Source of the DNA: Dryococelus australis
Taxonomy: Eukaryota; Arthropoda; Insecta; Phasmatodea; Phasmatidae
Direction: 5' to 3'
Length of the DNA stretch: 64,000 nt
NCBI GenBank assembly: GCA_029891345.1
Contig: CM057000.1
Location: 127,819,338 to 127,883,337 of the forward strand
Each line of letters opens with the position of its first letter. Positions within the stretch are counted from its first letter, which is position 1. Below the pieces are notes generated by a model that was not told where the DNA came from, did not search any database, and saw only the letters and a program-made list of their open reading frames with translations. A program made the translations under genes and the position numbers. Positions 11,390-22,022 of this stretch are shown piece by piece.

Positions 11390-13213
11390 AACTGCATAGA
11401 TTGAGATTAATTAAATTATCTTCACTATACATATAAACTCCATTAAAACATGCCTGCCATACATAAAACATGCTAATTTACATACCCTACTGAAGCAATA
11501 CCTCGTGAAATGTTCGTATGAATAGGTTTATTGGTCCTCGAGATATGGTATGAAACCTCTATTGTTCATGTGACGATCTTCAAAATTGGAGGAAAATGTT
11601 TATGTACTATCACATTCTATGGTTCTCAAAGATACCATAAATAAAGGTAAATATAAATTTGTTACATAGTTTCCTAGATATAGCATATTAAACTAAAATA
11701 TTCGAATAGGGACCATGAGTAAAATAAGAGACTTGCACATTTAACACACATAAATTAAAAAGGCCTACATTTACAACTTCTTCGCCAAATTTGAAAGAAA
11801 TCGGTTGAATGTTTCCTGAGATACGACATAAAAATGGTATTATTTCATATAGTGCAATCTTACAAAATGGCGGAGAAATGAGACTTTGTGTAGACAATTA
11901 TGATGCATATAAATTATACTGATAGGACACGAAGTTAGGTTGAAATTTGTTTCGTAGTTTCATTGATAAAAAGTTCTGTGATAGAATTTTTATATGACTG
12001 CCATTAAAAAAAATATGTATTTGACCCTCTATACTTATACCAGTTTATATGGTCTGCCATAGTGGTACTTATTTGCAAGTTTGGTAGAAATCAGAGTTTT
12101 TGTGATGACACATTTGATAGTTCTAAAATATAGTCAGTATAAAAAGTTTCGTTTGAATTAATTACATGGTTTCTACGATATAGCATACAAAACTAAAATA
12201 GTAAATGCCACCGTTTTGAAAAATAAGTGTGCCGACATAAGTAAACATATCAGTTAACATCACCCACCACAGTACTATGTATTTGCCATATTTGGTAGGA
12301 ATCAGTATATTATTTCCCGAGATGTGACAAATATTTAGTTTATTGGTTTCACTATCTTACAAAATGGAGTACAAAAGAAGCTCTGTGTAGACACGTTTTA
12401 TGTTTGTTATATACACTCCCAGCATACCAAGTTGAGTTGGAATTGATTACATGGTTTCGAAGATACAGCATATTATGCTAAAATAGCTAGATGACCGCTT
12501 TATGAAAATATGTGTTATAAATAGTTGAAACATGTTTCTACATATCAACTGCTCAGAAATATTTATTTGCCAAACCTGGTAGCAATCTGTCCATTGTTTC
12601 CCGAGATATTACACAAAATCCTTATTAATTCCGTTTAGCACTAGCTTACAAAATGGCAGACAAAAGTGCTTTTTGGCTTATATGATATTTTGTAATATAT
12701 TTTGAAAATAAGAGCCTATTTTGGTTAAATTACTTATATTTACCTGGAACTATCACAGTGTTACATACATGCCTAATAGGCAAATATTGGTTGATCAGTT
12801 TTCGAGATATAACATGAAAGCTATATTTTTCATTTGGCGCTGTCTTCAAAAATGGCTGATCAACTACAGTATTCACCCCTGAATTCAATGCTTACAACTT
12901 TCGCTGTCAGCATACAAAATTTGTTTAAAATATTTTTAATCGTTTCTGAGAAAATGCATATCACCCTAAATATTAAAATGGCCACCCTTTTGAAAGTAAG
13001 TGCCCGGCGCGGTCGAAAACTGTAAGTAACGTGCCCTTACATAGTACTACATGTTTGGTGAAATTTGGTTCTCGCGTTAAAAAATTGGAAGCGGTGGGAA
13101 CTCACACGCGCCCAGACAAACAGACGCACGCCATATTCACGAGCACATTTACACAGCCAGGAAAGAGATTTCGTAAGCATTTCTTTTCTTCGGAAAATAG
13201 GCTGAAAATACAC
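11390..13213 (+). repeat. Family E periodic array with Helitron-like 3' terminus
   Basis: A chain of diverged units with a period near 280 bp. The phrase ATAGCATATTAAACTAAAATA or close variants recurs near 11678, 12179 and 12461. GAGATATGACA-type phrases recur near 11818, 12320, 12603 and 12801, and CTTACAAAATGG-type phrases recur between them. The last ~150 bp matches the end of the 16915-17395 element: GTTTGGTGAAATTTGG, a run of CAGAC-type words, then a hairpin TTTCTTTTCTTCGGAAA followed by GGCTGA. A short stem-loop followed by CTRR is the usual Helitron 3' signature, so a non-autonomous Helitron is possible. No Rep/helicase sequence is present. Confidence 0.45.
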
Positions 13214-13276
13214 CATGTTACTGCTCATTACATTTACAAACAAAAAATTACAAACTTTCACTTTGCGCTGTTACCA

Positions 13277-13390
13277 AACGAGGTGGCACAGTACTAACCA
13301 CTGGCCACGCATTTGGTAGGACAAGGGTTCGATTCCCGACCATGATATCATGATTTAGGTTTACACTGTTTTCTGAAGTCGGTCTTCTAT
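13277..13390 (+). mobile_element. tRNA-derived SINE fragment (family L)
   Basis: Head AACGAGGTGGCACAGTACTA (A-box-like) followed by GGGTTCGATTCCCGACCATG (B-box) and ATGATTTAGGTTT. From memory this arrangement is typical of SINEs in locusts and related insects. Only the head and the first part of the body are clear. No other copy occurs in the window. Confidence 0.55.
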
Positions 13391-13462
13391 TACGCCCATT
13401 CATCCTGAACATCCTATTTCTCAACGACATTTTGGGAATCTGAAATTATATTAACTTTGGAT

Positions 13463-13545
13463 TAGGTTAGGTTAGGTCAGGCAAGTTTATGTTAGGTTAG
13501 GTTAGGTTACGTTACGTTACGTTAGGTTATGTCAGTTTGGTTAGG
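13463..13545. repeat. Interstitial TTAGG-like tract
   Basis: Irregular repeats of GGTTA and GTTAC units, for example TTAGGTTAGGTTAGG, over about 80 bp. TTAGG is the insect telomere unit, but this copy is degenerate and internal to the window. A shorter tract lies near 18838. Confidence 0.7.
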
Positions 13546-13608
13546 TAACCTTAATCAGTGTCGTTCGCTTAGGTGAACTTCAATCACTATGTCACATTTA
13601 ACACTATA

Positions 13609-14030
13609 GGCTGTTCACGATAAATTGAGCACTTTTGAAATCAACCTTAGAAAAAAGTCACTACCCCTGCCTGCATATATTTTAACATGCGCGCTGAGTG
13701 ACATGCGCCGAGTAAAGTTGGTAACGATGGATGCGAAGTAGTTCCGTATCTTAACGTCGAATAGAAAGCGCTAGGTAACCATTTTGAATCATTTGAATTA
13801 TTTCTTTCGCTTTCTGTTCATTTTTTAATTTATCGAAGTGTAAAAAAGTGAGTGGGTTTGTAAAATATTTTCTTTTCTACTAATTTCACAGTTTCACTTG
13901 ACCGAAGCATTAATAAAGAGCTGAGGCTTATGATATTGTTAATCTGACACAAGGCGGAAGAACACACAACGTGCATACAAATAGATCTCAAGTGAAGTCT
14001 TCAAAAGTGCTAATTTTACCGTGAATAACC
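13609..14030 (+). mobile_element. Family A inverted-repeat element, 422 bp copy
   Basis: Begins GGCTGTTCACGATAAATTG and ends TTTTACCGTGAATAACC, with TATA immediately outside both ends (13605-13608 and 14031-14034). This is the clearest pair of family A boundaries and suggests a TA or TATA target duplication. Internal landmarks are TAAAGTTGGTAACGATGG, TTCACTTGACCGAAGC and AAGGCGGAAGAACACAC. Non-coding, no transposase. Confidence 0.8.
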
Positions 14031-14230
14031 TATACATATTTAGCAAATGAATGGTACACAAAATCACTTTTAATATTGCATTATAATTTTTCCCCAATGA
14101 ACACATAAAACAATGTTACATGCCATGTCTGATTCCTTCACTATCCCTGCTTCGTTGAGTAACGTCTCTCATACTGAGAGAAAATATTTTGTTCAATAAA
14201 TTATAGGTGGTTTGGAACAACCAAATTATA

Positions 14231-14462
14231 GGTTGTTCACAGTGAAATGAGCACTTTCGAAGCTCTAGTTAGTTTTCTCCTTTCAGTCATTTATTTTCCT
14301 TCTTCAACTTTTTAAAATAAATATTGCCATGTAAATAATAAACATACAGTATACATTCCACCGGACTCGAAAGTTAACGTATAAGGCTACAGTAAATTGA
14401 ATTTCTTGACTATTACTACAAATGGGAGGCTTCAAAAATCGCTCACTTTACCGTGAATAGCC
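14231..14462 (+). mobile_element. Family A short form, copy 1
   Basis: Same ends as family A (GGTTGTTCACAGTGAAATGA and CTTTACCGTGAATAGCC), but only 232 bp and with a different interior. The interior (CACCGGACTCGAAAGTTAAC) matches, in reverse, the element at 55695-55927. TA lies outside both ends. It is probably mobilised by the same unseen transposase as family A. Confidence 0.7.
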
Positions 14463-14465
14463 TAT

Positions 14466-15537
14466 CATTGTTTGTATAGGGGCAATAAATATTTTGTGTT
14501 TGGAAACAAATTATTTTGTTCTTATGTGGTTGTGTAAAACAAATTTGTTGACAGTAGCAACTAAGGATTTGTTGGTTCTGCGGGCATTTAAGAGATCCTG
14601 TTAACGTAAAAAAAAAAAAAATTAAGCTCAAGCGAGATTCGAACCTACGTAGTTTGCGCCCACGTGCAAGCTCAGAAAAAATGATAAAAACTGTTGTAGT
14701 AAATACTGTTCACGGTAAAGATAGCACATTTGAAATCAACTTTTGAAAAATTTATTTGCCCTCTTCCTGCGTATATTTTAACGACCACACTGGCTGTCAC
14801 GCGCCTAGTAAGGTTGGCAACGACGGATAGAAAGTAGTTCCATGCGTTAACGTTAGATTACAAGTGTGAAGTAAACTTTTGTGAGTACCAAAATATTTTA
14901 CTTTACTGTTTGCTTTTTAAAACACATATAAGTTTACGAATACAAACATTTGTTATATATTAACATTTATAAAAAATTTACATTTGCTTTTGACCGAAGC
15001 ACGAATTAAGTGATCAGGCCCATAATGACATTAACTATAAATATGCTATCGATGGCTTAGAATGAAAACCTCGTATGTCACAATTTTGAAAAAAAAAAAA
15101 AAAAAAAATTATACTGTCGGTTAAAAAATCCCGTACATCTCATTATACAGTGCCCCAAATAAATTTAATGAATGCTCTTATTTCATTGGCAACGCTATAA
15201 AATGGGATGCACAAGATTTCCAACCAACATATGAAAAAATAATTTTCGGCAAAAAATTTGATATACAAGGTTTTCTTTTTAAAATATCTATATTTTGAAT
15301 GGATACACAATGCGCATGCAAGTAGATCCTAAGCAAGGCTTTCAAAATTGCTCATTTGACCATGTACAACCTGTACGCATGTTTAGATACATATAATAGA
15401 AATTCAAATGTGTATTTTATTAGGTGAATATAATGAATCTTGTTTTTCAATTTTTTTTTACTCAACAAAATATACTGTTGGCGCAACTAAATATGTTTTG
15501 CCCTCATATGAGCGGTACAAACCTTTCTCTCAGTGCA
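14466..15537 (+). mobile_element. Family G inverted-repeat element, interrupted copy
   Basis: The left part (14466-14700) matches 21357-21590: TTTGTATAGGGGCAATAAAT, AAATTATTTTGTT and a tRNA-like CGAGATTCGAACCTACG. The right end (about 15430-15537) matches the end of the other copy: CAACAAAATATACTG..TTTCTCTCAGTG. A family A copy at 14705-15372 separates the two parts, so A inserted into G. The first ~60 bp of G is missing, next to the short A form that ends at 14462. Confidence 0.55.
14705..15372 (+). mobile_element. Family A element nested in G, expanded copy
   Basis: Starts CTGTTCACGGTAAAGATAGC and ends CATTTGACCATGTACAACCT. The left half is regular (AGTAAGGTTGGCAACGACGG). The right part contains ~250 bp of extra sequence around an A run at 15089-15108 before the regular end with GATCCTAAGCAAGGCTTTC, so something inserted or expanded within it. 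It lies between the two parts of the G element. Confidence 0.6.
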
Positions 15538-16027
15538 TCGCTGTCGACGATTTGTTAACCTCAGCTTACGTCTACTATTGATACTGCTACTTATCGTTGT
15601 TGACTTACGTGAAGCGAAAATAAAAAAAATCCCGTATATATTTTATCCATACATACGAAGAGGCCGCATCACACCTGATATTTCGAGTGACGCCCGGCCC
15701 TAGACAGAATATCGCTGGAATGGACAGCAGCTGGAATGAGAAATGGCCAGAAATAACATGCTGATGGAGAGGTGCTCTTACTTGGGAGAAAGCAGCGATG
15801 CTCCGAGGAAGCGACGTCGCAAGAATAACTGTAACAGACGCCGGAGGTACGGCGAAGGAAACTCGCCTGTGAGAAACTTTACATGTGGCATATATTGCGT
15901 GCATTTTTTTCCATTTCTACAGATAAAAATTCCCCCTTCGCTCGCCCGGGTTGCGAGTAGGTACGTGTGAACGGAGAAAATGGCGGCACGAGCTATTGCT
16001 ATAGGGCTAGGTCTCATGTTTTATATT
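15538..16027. other. Unannotated sequence with a basic short frame
   Basis: A 75-codon plus frame at 15743-15970 has an arginine/lysine-rich patch, and the local GC content is raised. It has no recognised homology, and overlapping minus frames are also open. A host exon is possible but unsupported. Confidence 0.3.
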
Positions 16028-16448
16028 GGTTGTTCACGGTAAAATGAGTATTTTTTTAAAACCCTGCTAAAGATATATTTATGCGAACGTTGTGTATTAT
16101 CCCGCCTTATGTAATATTAACATTGCCATGGGCCTCGTCGCTTTCTTCTAGCGTCGGTCATGTGAAACTGTAAAATTATTATAAACGTTAGTATTTAAAA
16201 AATTTTGCTAATTATGACACATCAAGTTATTCAAAAAAACTTAAAGCCATAGAAATTAATAAAGTGATCACAAATGGTTACCTAACACTTTTTATTTGAC
16301 GTTAATAAATAGAACTACTTTCCTCTCCATCGTTACCAACTTTACTGGGCGCATGTCACTCAGTGCACCCGTTGAAATATATGCAGGCAGGGAGAGTGAC
16401 TTTTTCTAAGATTGATGTCAAAAGTACTCACTTTATCGTGAACAGCCT
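16028..16448 (-). mobile_element. Family A inverted-repeat element, reverse copy
   Basis: Starts GGTTGTTCACGGTAAAATGA and ends ACTTTATCGTGAACAGCC. The interior is the reverse complement of the forward copies: TTATTAATTTC-type A/T block, CGTTACCAACTTTACTGGGC and CACTCAGTGC. Non-coding. Confidence 0.75.
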
Positions 16449-16483
16449 TTACATGCGTGTTTTTTTTTTATATTTACCACAAC

Positions 16484-16914
16484 TATAGTCTATGCACGGT
16501 TTCTTCGGCCGTTTTAACACAGACCTTTGAAAAATTACCTCATGTATTACGTATTTAGTTATTTCCTAAATATGCCATGTATCAAGCGTTTTATACCTCT
16601 TTAAACACAGGCGTATCTTATTTTTCGTTAAACTGAAGTTTTACCTATATTATATTTATACATTAAAATACTTATTTTATAGTAAACACGATTAAAAACA
16701 GTGAGAAAAATCTGTGTTGGTGGCGCCTAGTAATAAATAGTTCTGATGGAAAATAATGTTACAACTGGGTGCGCGGGAAAGTGGGGCGTTGTCCTCTGGT
16801 ATAATTTCCCGGACTTAGTAGTTAAGCTTAGCTTGCACGGGGCGGAGGAATATCCCGGAAGTAGAACTTTCGCAGGGCTTCAGAAAAGAGTGAGGTAACC
16901 GCGGACAGATTATA
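16484..16914 (+). mobile_element. Family B inverted-repeat element, copy 3
   Basis: Starts TATAGTCTATGCACGGTTTC and ends GTAACCGCGGACAGATTATA. Same interior as copy 2, including AGCTTAGCTTGCACGGGGCG and AACTTTCGCAGGGCTTCAG. It directly abuts the Helitron-like sequence that begins CCCGGCGTTGCCC at 16915. Confidence 0.75.
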
Positions 16915-17395
16915 CCCGGCGTTGCCCAGGCGTAAGTAGGCAATGAGAGCTACACCACCCATTTATAGAGGCTACCGGCCCAATTTGGGGTGGAGCAAAT
17001 CTCGACCTACGCATTGTTATATGTCGGGCATTGAAACCCATCCATGCTAAATTTGGTCCAGACCCATCGAACGGTGTTGAATAGATATACACGGCCGCGT
17101 TTTACGGTTAAAATCGGTTGAATAGTTTCCGAGATACGACGTGTCGCCCTAAATTTCAAAATCACCGCCATTTTTAAGGCATGTGCCCAGCGTTGTCGGA
17201 AACTATAAAACTCAGGTATCTCTACTTAGTGCTCTACGTGTACGAGTTTGGCGAGATTAGGTTGACACGTTCGAAAACTGGAGGGTGTGGGATGCCCATA
17301 CGCGCAGACACCCACACAGAAACACACCAGACACACAGACAGGAAAGTGATATCATAAGACTTTCTTTACTTCGGAAAGTACGCTAGAGATCTGC
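16915..17395 (+). mobile_element. Helitron-like non-coding element (family E terminus)
   Basis: Begins CCCGGCGTTGCCCAGGCG and contains AAATCGGTTGAATAGTTTCC, CGAGTTTGGCGAGATTAGG and a CACACAGAC-rich stretch. It ends with a hairpin ACTTTC..CTTCG..GAAAGT followed by ACGCTAG. A stem-loop just before CTAG fits the Helitron 3' rule (CTRR). The 5' TC start is not clear. The end resembles 13060-13213 and the reverse copy at 18395. Non-autonomous; the Helitron assignment is an inference. Confidence 0.45.
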
Positions 17396-17576
17396 TGTGC
17401 GCAACACTTTACTGCGTTATTGCCAATAAGCATTATGAAAACACAATGAATAGATTGTAGGTTAGAACACAGAGTATTGAGTGAAATAGAATAATTTACC
17501 TCATATTTAAACTTAATCTCGTCAGTGTTTATGAACAAATAGAATATATTCCATTTCTTGAAAATTCCTTTAAATT

Positions 17577-17962
17577 GACTGTTCGCTGTTAATTGAGTAC
17601 TTTTGAAATCAACCTTTGAAAATTGTCATTACCCCTGTCCGTATATATTTTAATCGCCACACTAACTGAGATACGCCCTGTAAAGTTGGTAACGACGAGA
17701 GGAAATTAGTTCCTTGTCTTGACGTGGTATTTGAAATGTCAGTAAAAATTTGTAAATACTGAAATTATTTATTTTGCTTTCTGCTTTATTAAATGTATAT
17801 AGGCCTAAGTATTTTTTTTTAACCCGACCTACGCATGAATAAAGCGGTCAGGCACTTGGCAATGTTAATTTTACATATGGTAGAGTGGAGGGATACTCAA
17901 CGTGCATACAAGTATATCTAAAGGAGGGCTTTCAAAAGTGCTCAGTTTGCCGTCAACAACCT
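17577..17962 (+). mobile_element. Family A inverted-repeat element
   Basis: Starts GACTGTTCGCTGTTAATTGA and ends GTTTGCCGTCAACAACCTATA. Landmarks are TAAAGTTGGTAACGACG and AAAGGAGGGCTTTC. Slightly shorter (386 bp) and diverged. Non-coding. Confidence 0.7.
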
Positions 17963-18394
17963 ATATAAAAGTGTGGGTCAGTTGAAAGACTGTCGAGTAT
18001 GTTTCTGACAGTTCAATTGGCGACGGGTAAAGTAAAAGTTGGGAGACATGGGTGATAGCGTATTCCAGTTTCTATTCCTTTCACAATGTCTGTAAGTCGT
18101 CTGTCAACCACAGAGATAGGTTACTTCAGCTGTTTCATATCAACTTAAAGTTAACTCACTTGTGTGAAACCACCAGCATTCCAGTTCACGTAAAATTTTG
18201 AGGTTCGTTTCTAATAGAAAAAAAATGGTCAGAAAACGTGTTTCTGATTTTCATGTGTGTTTCTTTTCGTTTTGCTTTTTTACTGTTCCAGTGAATTGTG
18301 CATTCAAGCATGTTAACACATACACATATAATATGGAAAAGTATTTTTTTTCTTTTATGTTTTTGTAATCCACTTTTGCCCTACTTCCCCAAGG

Positions 18395-18835
18395 AAAAGA
18401 AGGCATATGAAATCACTTTCCTGTCTGTGTGTCTGTGTATGCATGTGTATATAGGTGTGTGTGTCTGTGAGTGTGTGCCCCTCCCCCCCCCCCAACCCAC
18501 TTTTTTCAATATTTGAAGTGGTGAACTGAATTTCACCAAACTCGGCTCACCTGAGTTTTATAGTTTTCGACTACGCCATAGTATGCTATATCTTCGAAAA
18601 CATGTAATCAATTCCAAGTTAACTTCGTATGCTGGGGATATATATAACAAACAACAAATGTGTGTCACAGAGTTTATTTTGTCTGCCACATTAAATGATA
18701 GTGCAATACAAATAAATAAAGTTTTTATGTCCTTATCTCTTGAAACAGTTTTCCGATTCCTACCAAACATAGCAAACAAGTAGAACTGCGATAGATCCTG
18801 TTAACTGATGTGTTCACAGTTCTTACAAGATGATT
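18395..18835 (-). repeat. Family E fragment, reverse
   Basis: In reverse it matches the family E terminus: AAATCACTTTCCTGTCTGTG is the complement of the CAGACAGGAAAGTGATAT phrase, followed by a (GT)-rich stretch, AAACTCGGCTCACCTGAG and TTATAGTTTTCGACTACG. At its far side it runs into one unit of the ~280-bp array (CTATATCTTCGAAAACATG, ACTTCGTATGCTGGGGATA). The hairpin end is lost. Confidence 0.5.
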
Positions 18836-18837
18836 GT

Positions 18838-18872
18838 GTTAGGTTATCTTAGGTTAGGTGAAGTTAGGTAAG
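18838..18872. repeat. Short TTAGG-like tract
   Basis: Degenerate GTTAGGTTA and TTAGGTAAGG units over about 35 bp, next to the reverse family E fragment. Confidence 0.45.
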
Positions 18873-19978
18873 GTTGATTGGATACTGAACAATTTATGGG
18901 ATGGTGTGTTGGAAAAAAAAATTGCAAGCAATACATTACGTAGGAGTAGGAAATATAGGTTTTTCTAAGCTCAACATATTACATGTAAAAATTATATAAT
19001 AAAAATAAATACTTAGAATGTTAAACTTAAAAAGAAAAAAGTTATTGCTGGTCTATGTAATTCTCGTGATGGTTGGTAGAACAGATCGCATGCCTGAGTT
19101 ATAGTGGGTGGATCATTGAATGTTTAGGTTCCTGCTTGCGAGTATATAAGCCGTTGGGTTCATTTTATGAAGCTGTTTGACAGTGGAAGTAGTAAAAACT
19201 TTGTCGATAAGAATATATGGTCAAGGGTTATGGCTAGATGATTGCTAGAATGGACTGTCTTGAGCTGTGTACGAGCATTTTATATTAATTATGTGCTGCT
19301 GTAAAGATACTATGTGAATTCTGTTTGTAGTATTAAGTATGTAAAGATATAAATAAAAAAAGTATTTAATTTCTCGCCGATGTTGTAATCTGCCTGATAC
19401 AGGCCTATATACAGAGAATATGATGACGCTTTGTTTAGTCACGTATACATTGAATCGAAATCTGAGTCGGGTAGTTATGCTAAAAAAAAAAAATTTTGCC
19501 GAGACATAAAATATTTAAGATGGTTTAGTGTTTAGTCTTGAAGAGAGCAGACCTGAATATATGGCTGAAACATACATTCCTGGAGCTAGAAATATGACTT
19601 GCATACTGAATATCGCAAGACTGCCAGCCTCCTAAGAGTTCGAAAATTATATTCGCCTGATTATAAATATTCACTTGCTTACAACCCCCCTCCCTAACTT
19701 GCTACATATTTATTTAAAAAAAAAATATATATATAAGAAAAAATTAGATGCGAGCTTAAGAATTCAGACTCCTACTAAAAATTACGAAATGTTAAAATAC
19801 AGCACATCGCGTGGCTTTACACAAACTAAAACTGCTCTAAAATATGTTATTCATAAGCCATATATAAACTGGTTGAAAAAAAAATCTAAAATACCTTAGC
19901 AGTAATTCTGTAATTGAGATGTTGTTTCTACGTTTGAAACTTATATCCATGTTTTAAGCAGTTGACTTGATATGAGAT
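18873..19978. other. Unannotated AT-rich sequence
   Basis: No gene or shared repeat recognised. Several A and T runs. Confidence 0.4.
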
Positions 19979-20046
19979 CGCTGCTCTTGTGATTAGCATG
20001 CCGGAATTCTAATGTAGAGGTTACGGGTTCGAATCCTGTCCGGCCT
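19979..20046 (+). repeat. tRNA-like sequence (SINE head or tRNA pseudogene)
   Basis: A perfect pol III B box, GGTTCGAATCC, lies within TACGGGTTCGAATCCTGTCC and is preceded by GTGATTAGCATGCC, which resembles an A box. The 3' GGACCGGCC-type acceptor strand has no clear 5' partner, so it is not an intact tRNA. A T run follows at 20055, as in pol III termination. Confidence 0.4.
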
Positions 20047-20959
20047 TATAAGGTTTTTTTTTATTTATATACGAGCTGTCTTGAGAAAGAGTGAAATTTA
20101 CAAAATTTAAAATTTTTTAACTGAATTTTACATTATAAAATTCATTTTTACTACATTTTTTTTTTTAATATTTCGGCATTATTCAAATGATAAATGAAAT
20201 AAATTTAAATAGTTCTATTTATTTATTAATGCATCGCTTCCTTGATGTCTGATTGGCAGGGCCGATAGCCCAGTGCGATCGCTTAAGGTAGCAAGCAGTT
20301 GTTTCTTTCCCACGCGACGTCTGTTGCTGACGTCACTGCTCGTGCATACAGATGAGGTCACTATGGCAGGTCGCTGCAGGCTGTCTGTCCTGGCGGACCT
20401 GTCACAGCTGAGTCGCGGGCCTGTCGGCGTGGTGATGCACATGTGGTTACAAGGTTTGGCGACGAATGTACAAACGAATTGAATAAAGTAAAATATTAAG
20501 ACAAAGTATTGTTTTTCAAAATATAAAGTAGTGAAAATCGAATATGTTTTACAAAGTCCTGCCTGGAATGTACTTTACAATAATTTTTATATGCCTTCTC
20601 GTGTATGGAAAATTACATATTTAAATTCGTAAATAAATATACGCACTGGCGATTCGTGCACTCTAGCAGACGATGAAGGAACTATGTATATAGTGGTGTT
20701 GAACAAGTGTGAGTAATCAGAGGAGCAAAGCGACTAATCGAACATGTATAAGTTATCAGTCGAGCATATGTGACTAATCGAAGAAGAATGGCGTCTAACG
20801 AAGGTGAGAGATAAATAGAAACAGAGATGTAGAGTGAAAGACAAGATGGAACGAAATAGAGAAATGAAACAGCAGAATTGGGAGGACTCGGAGAAAACCC
20901 ATGGACTGATATAGAGAAAGAGAGAAACGATAGATAGGAAGAAAGAGAGACAAGATATG
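20047..20959. other. Unannotated sequence
   Basis: 20230-20450 is GC-richer than its surroundings and has open frames on both strands without recognised similarity. Around 20720-20800 the word GACTAATCGA recurs. Confidence 0.35.
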
Positions 20960-21180
20960 GACCGATAGAATGAGTGAGAAACGAAAGAGAGGGAGAACGG
21001 GATGGAATAAGATAAATAGAGAGAAAAATATTGAATGAGGGAGGCAAGAGAGGAGATCGAATGAGAGAACGAGATAGAAACGAAAGAGAGGGAGAAAGGG
21101 ATGGAATAAGAGAAAGAGAGGGAAGGATATTGACTAGGGATGCAAGAGAGGAGATAGAATGAGAGAAAGAGATGGAATGT
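20960..21180 (+). repeat. Purine-rich tandem repeat, ~99-bp unit
   Basis: AAACGAAAGAGAGGGAGAA starts at 20979 and again at 21078, with GGGATGGAATAAG and GCAAGAGAGGAGAT following in each unit. The copies are about 85-90% alike by eye. The whole stretch from about 20800 is GA-biased on the plus strand. A minus-strand 121-codon frame here is repeat-derived and rich in Ser, Leu and Pro. Confidence 0.7.
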
Positions 21181-21296
21181 GATTCTTAAACCGTTTTGCG
21201 GATCTGCGTCATACTTGGTTTAGATAACTGTAGCCTAACCTATAGCGCACATACCATATTTTGTGACAGCGAAACAAGTTTTGTGCCGACTCAAGC

Positions 21297-22022
21297 ACAC
21301 TGAGAAAAAGGTTTTGTCGAGGTTTTGTCGAATCAAAGATTTGTTTGCTGCAACCAAATATTTTTTTGTATAGGGGAATGAAAGATTTTATTGCCGGAGC
21401 CAAATTATTTTGTTTTTCTCATTTGGTTGCCCCAAACTGTAAGATTTGTTTGGTGCAACTAAATATTTGTTTGGCTACACGTACGTTAAACAGTTTGGGC
21501 CGATATAAAAAAAAAACTTTACAATGTCGATTGAGTTTCGAACCTAGATCACCTGCGTGCGAACGCTACGCCTAAGTATTCTCAGATTATGTCAGAACTA
21601 TTAATAACGGAAAGTAAATATTGGACAACTTGTGCAAACAAATATTTCAAGTTTTGCAGCTTTACTTGTCAGTTTCTTGTTGCATTGTTTTAATAAATAG
21701 ACTGCACTAAGAAACATGGTTACTGTCCAAATTTCCACAATAAATACAAACTCTCGGGCTGTATTTTACAACGAAGGCAGTCAAATGAGTGGCCAAACAA
21801 ATATATAGAGTTGATTCAATAAACTATTTAGGTGGCAGTTTATTTATTTTTTCACCCAGCACAGAGCTTTTGTTTATTCAAACATATATTTCGTTGGACG
21901 AACAAAAGTAATTATGTTATTTTTCAAATTTTGCTTGCTCAACAATATATTTTGTTAGGGCAACGGAATATATATTTGGTTCTATACAAACAAATATTTT
22001 GTTCGATTTTCTCTCGGTGTAC
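21297..22022 (+). mobile_element. Family G inverted-repeat element, full copy
   Basis: The ends ACACTGAGAAAAAGG and TTTTCTCTCGGTGT are inverted repeats. Inside, AACCAAATATTTG-type words recur in both orientations (TTTGTTTGCTGCAACCAAAT, ATTTGTTTGGTGCAACTAAA, ACAAACAAATATTTTG), giving strong self-complementarity. Around 21530-21570 is a tRNA-like antisense stretch with TTTCGAACC, also present in the other G copy. 726 bp, non-coding. Confidence 0.6.

Noticed and set aside
15743-15970. Arg/Lys-rich 75-codon frame as a nuclear protein exon
   Set aside because: The minus strand is open over the same stretch, and no family is recognised.
19979-20046. Functional tRNA gene
   Set aside because: The B box is perfect, but the acceptor stem does not pair, so it is called tRNA-like only.
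20682-21047. 121-codon minus Ser/Leu-rich frame
   Set aside because: It is a translation of the purine-rich tandem repeat.
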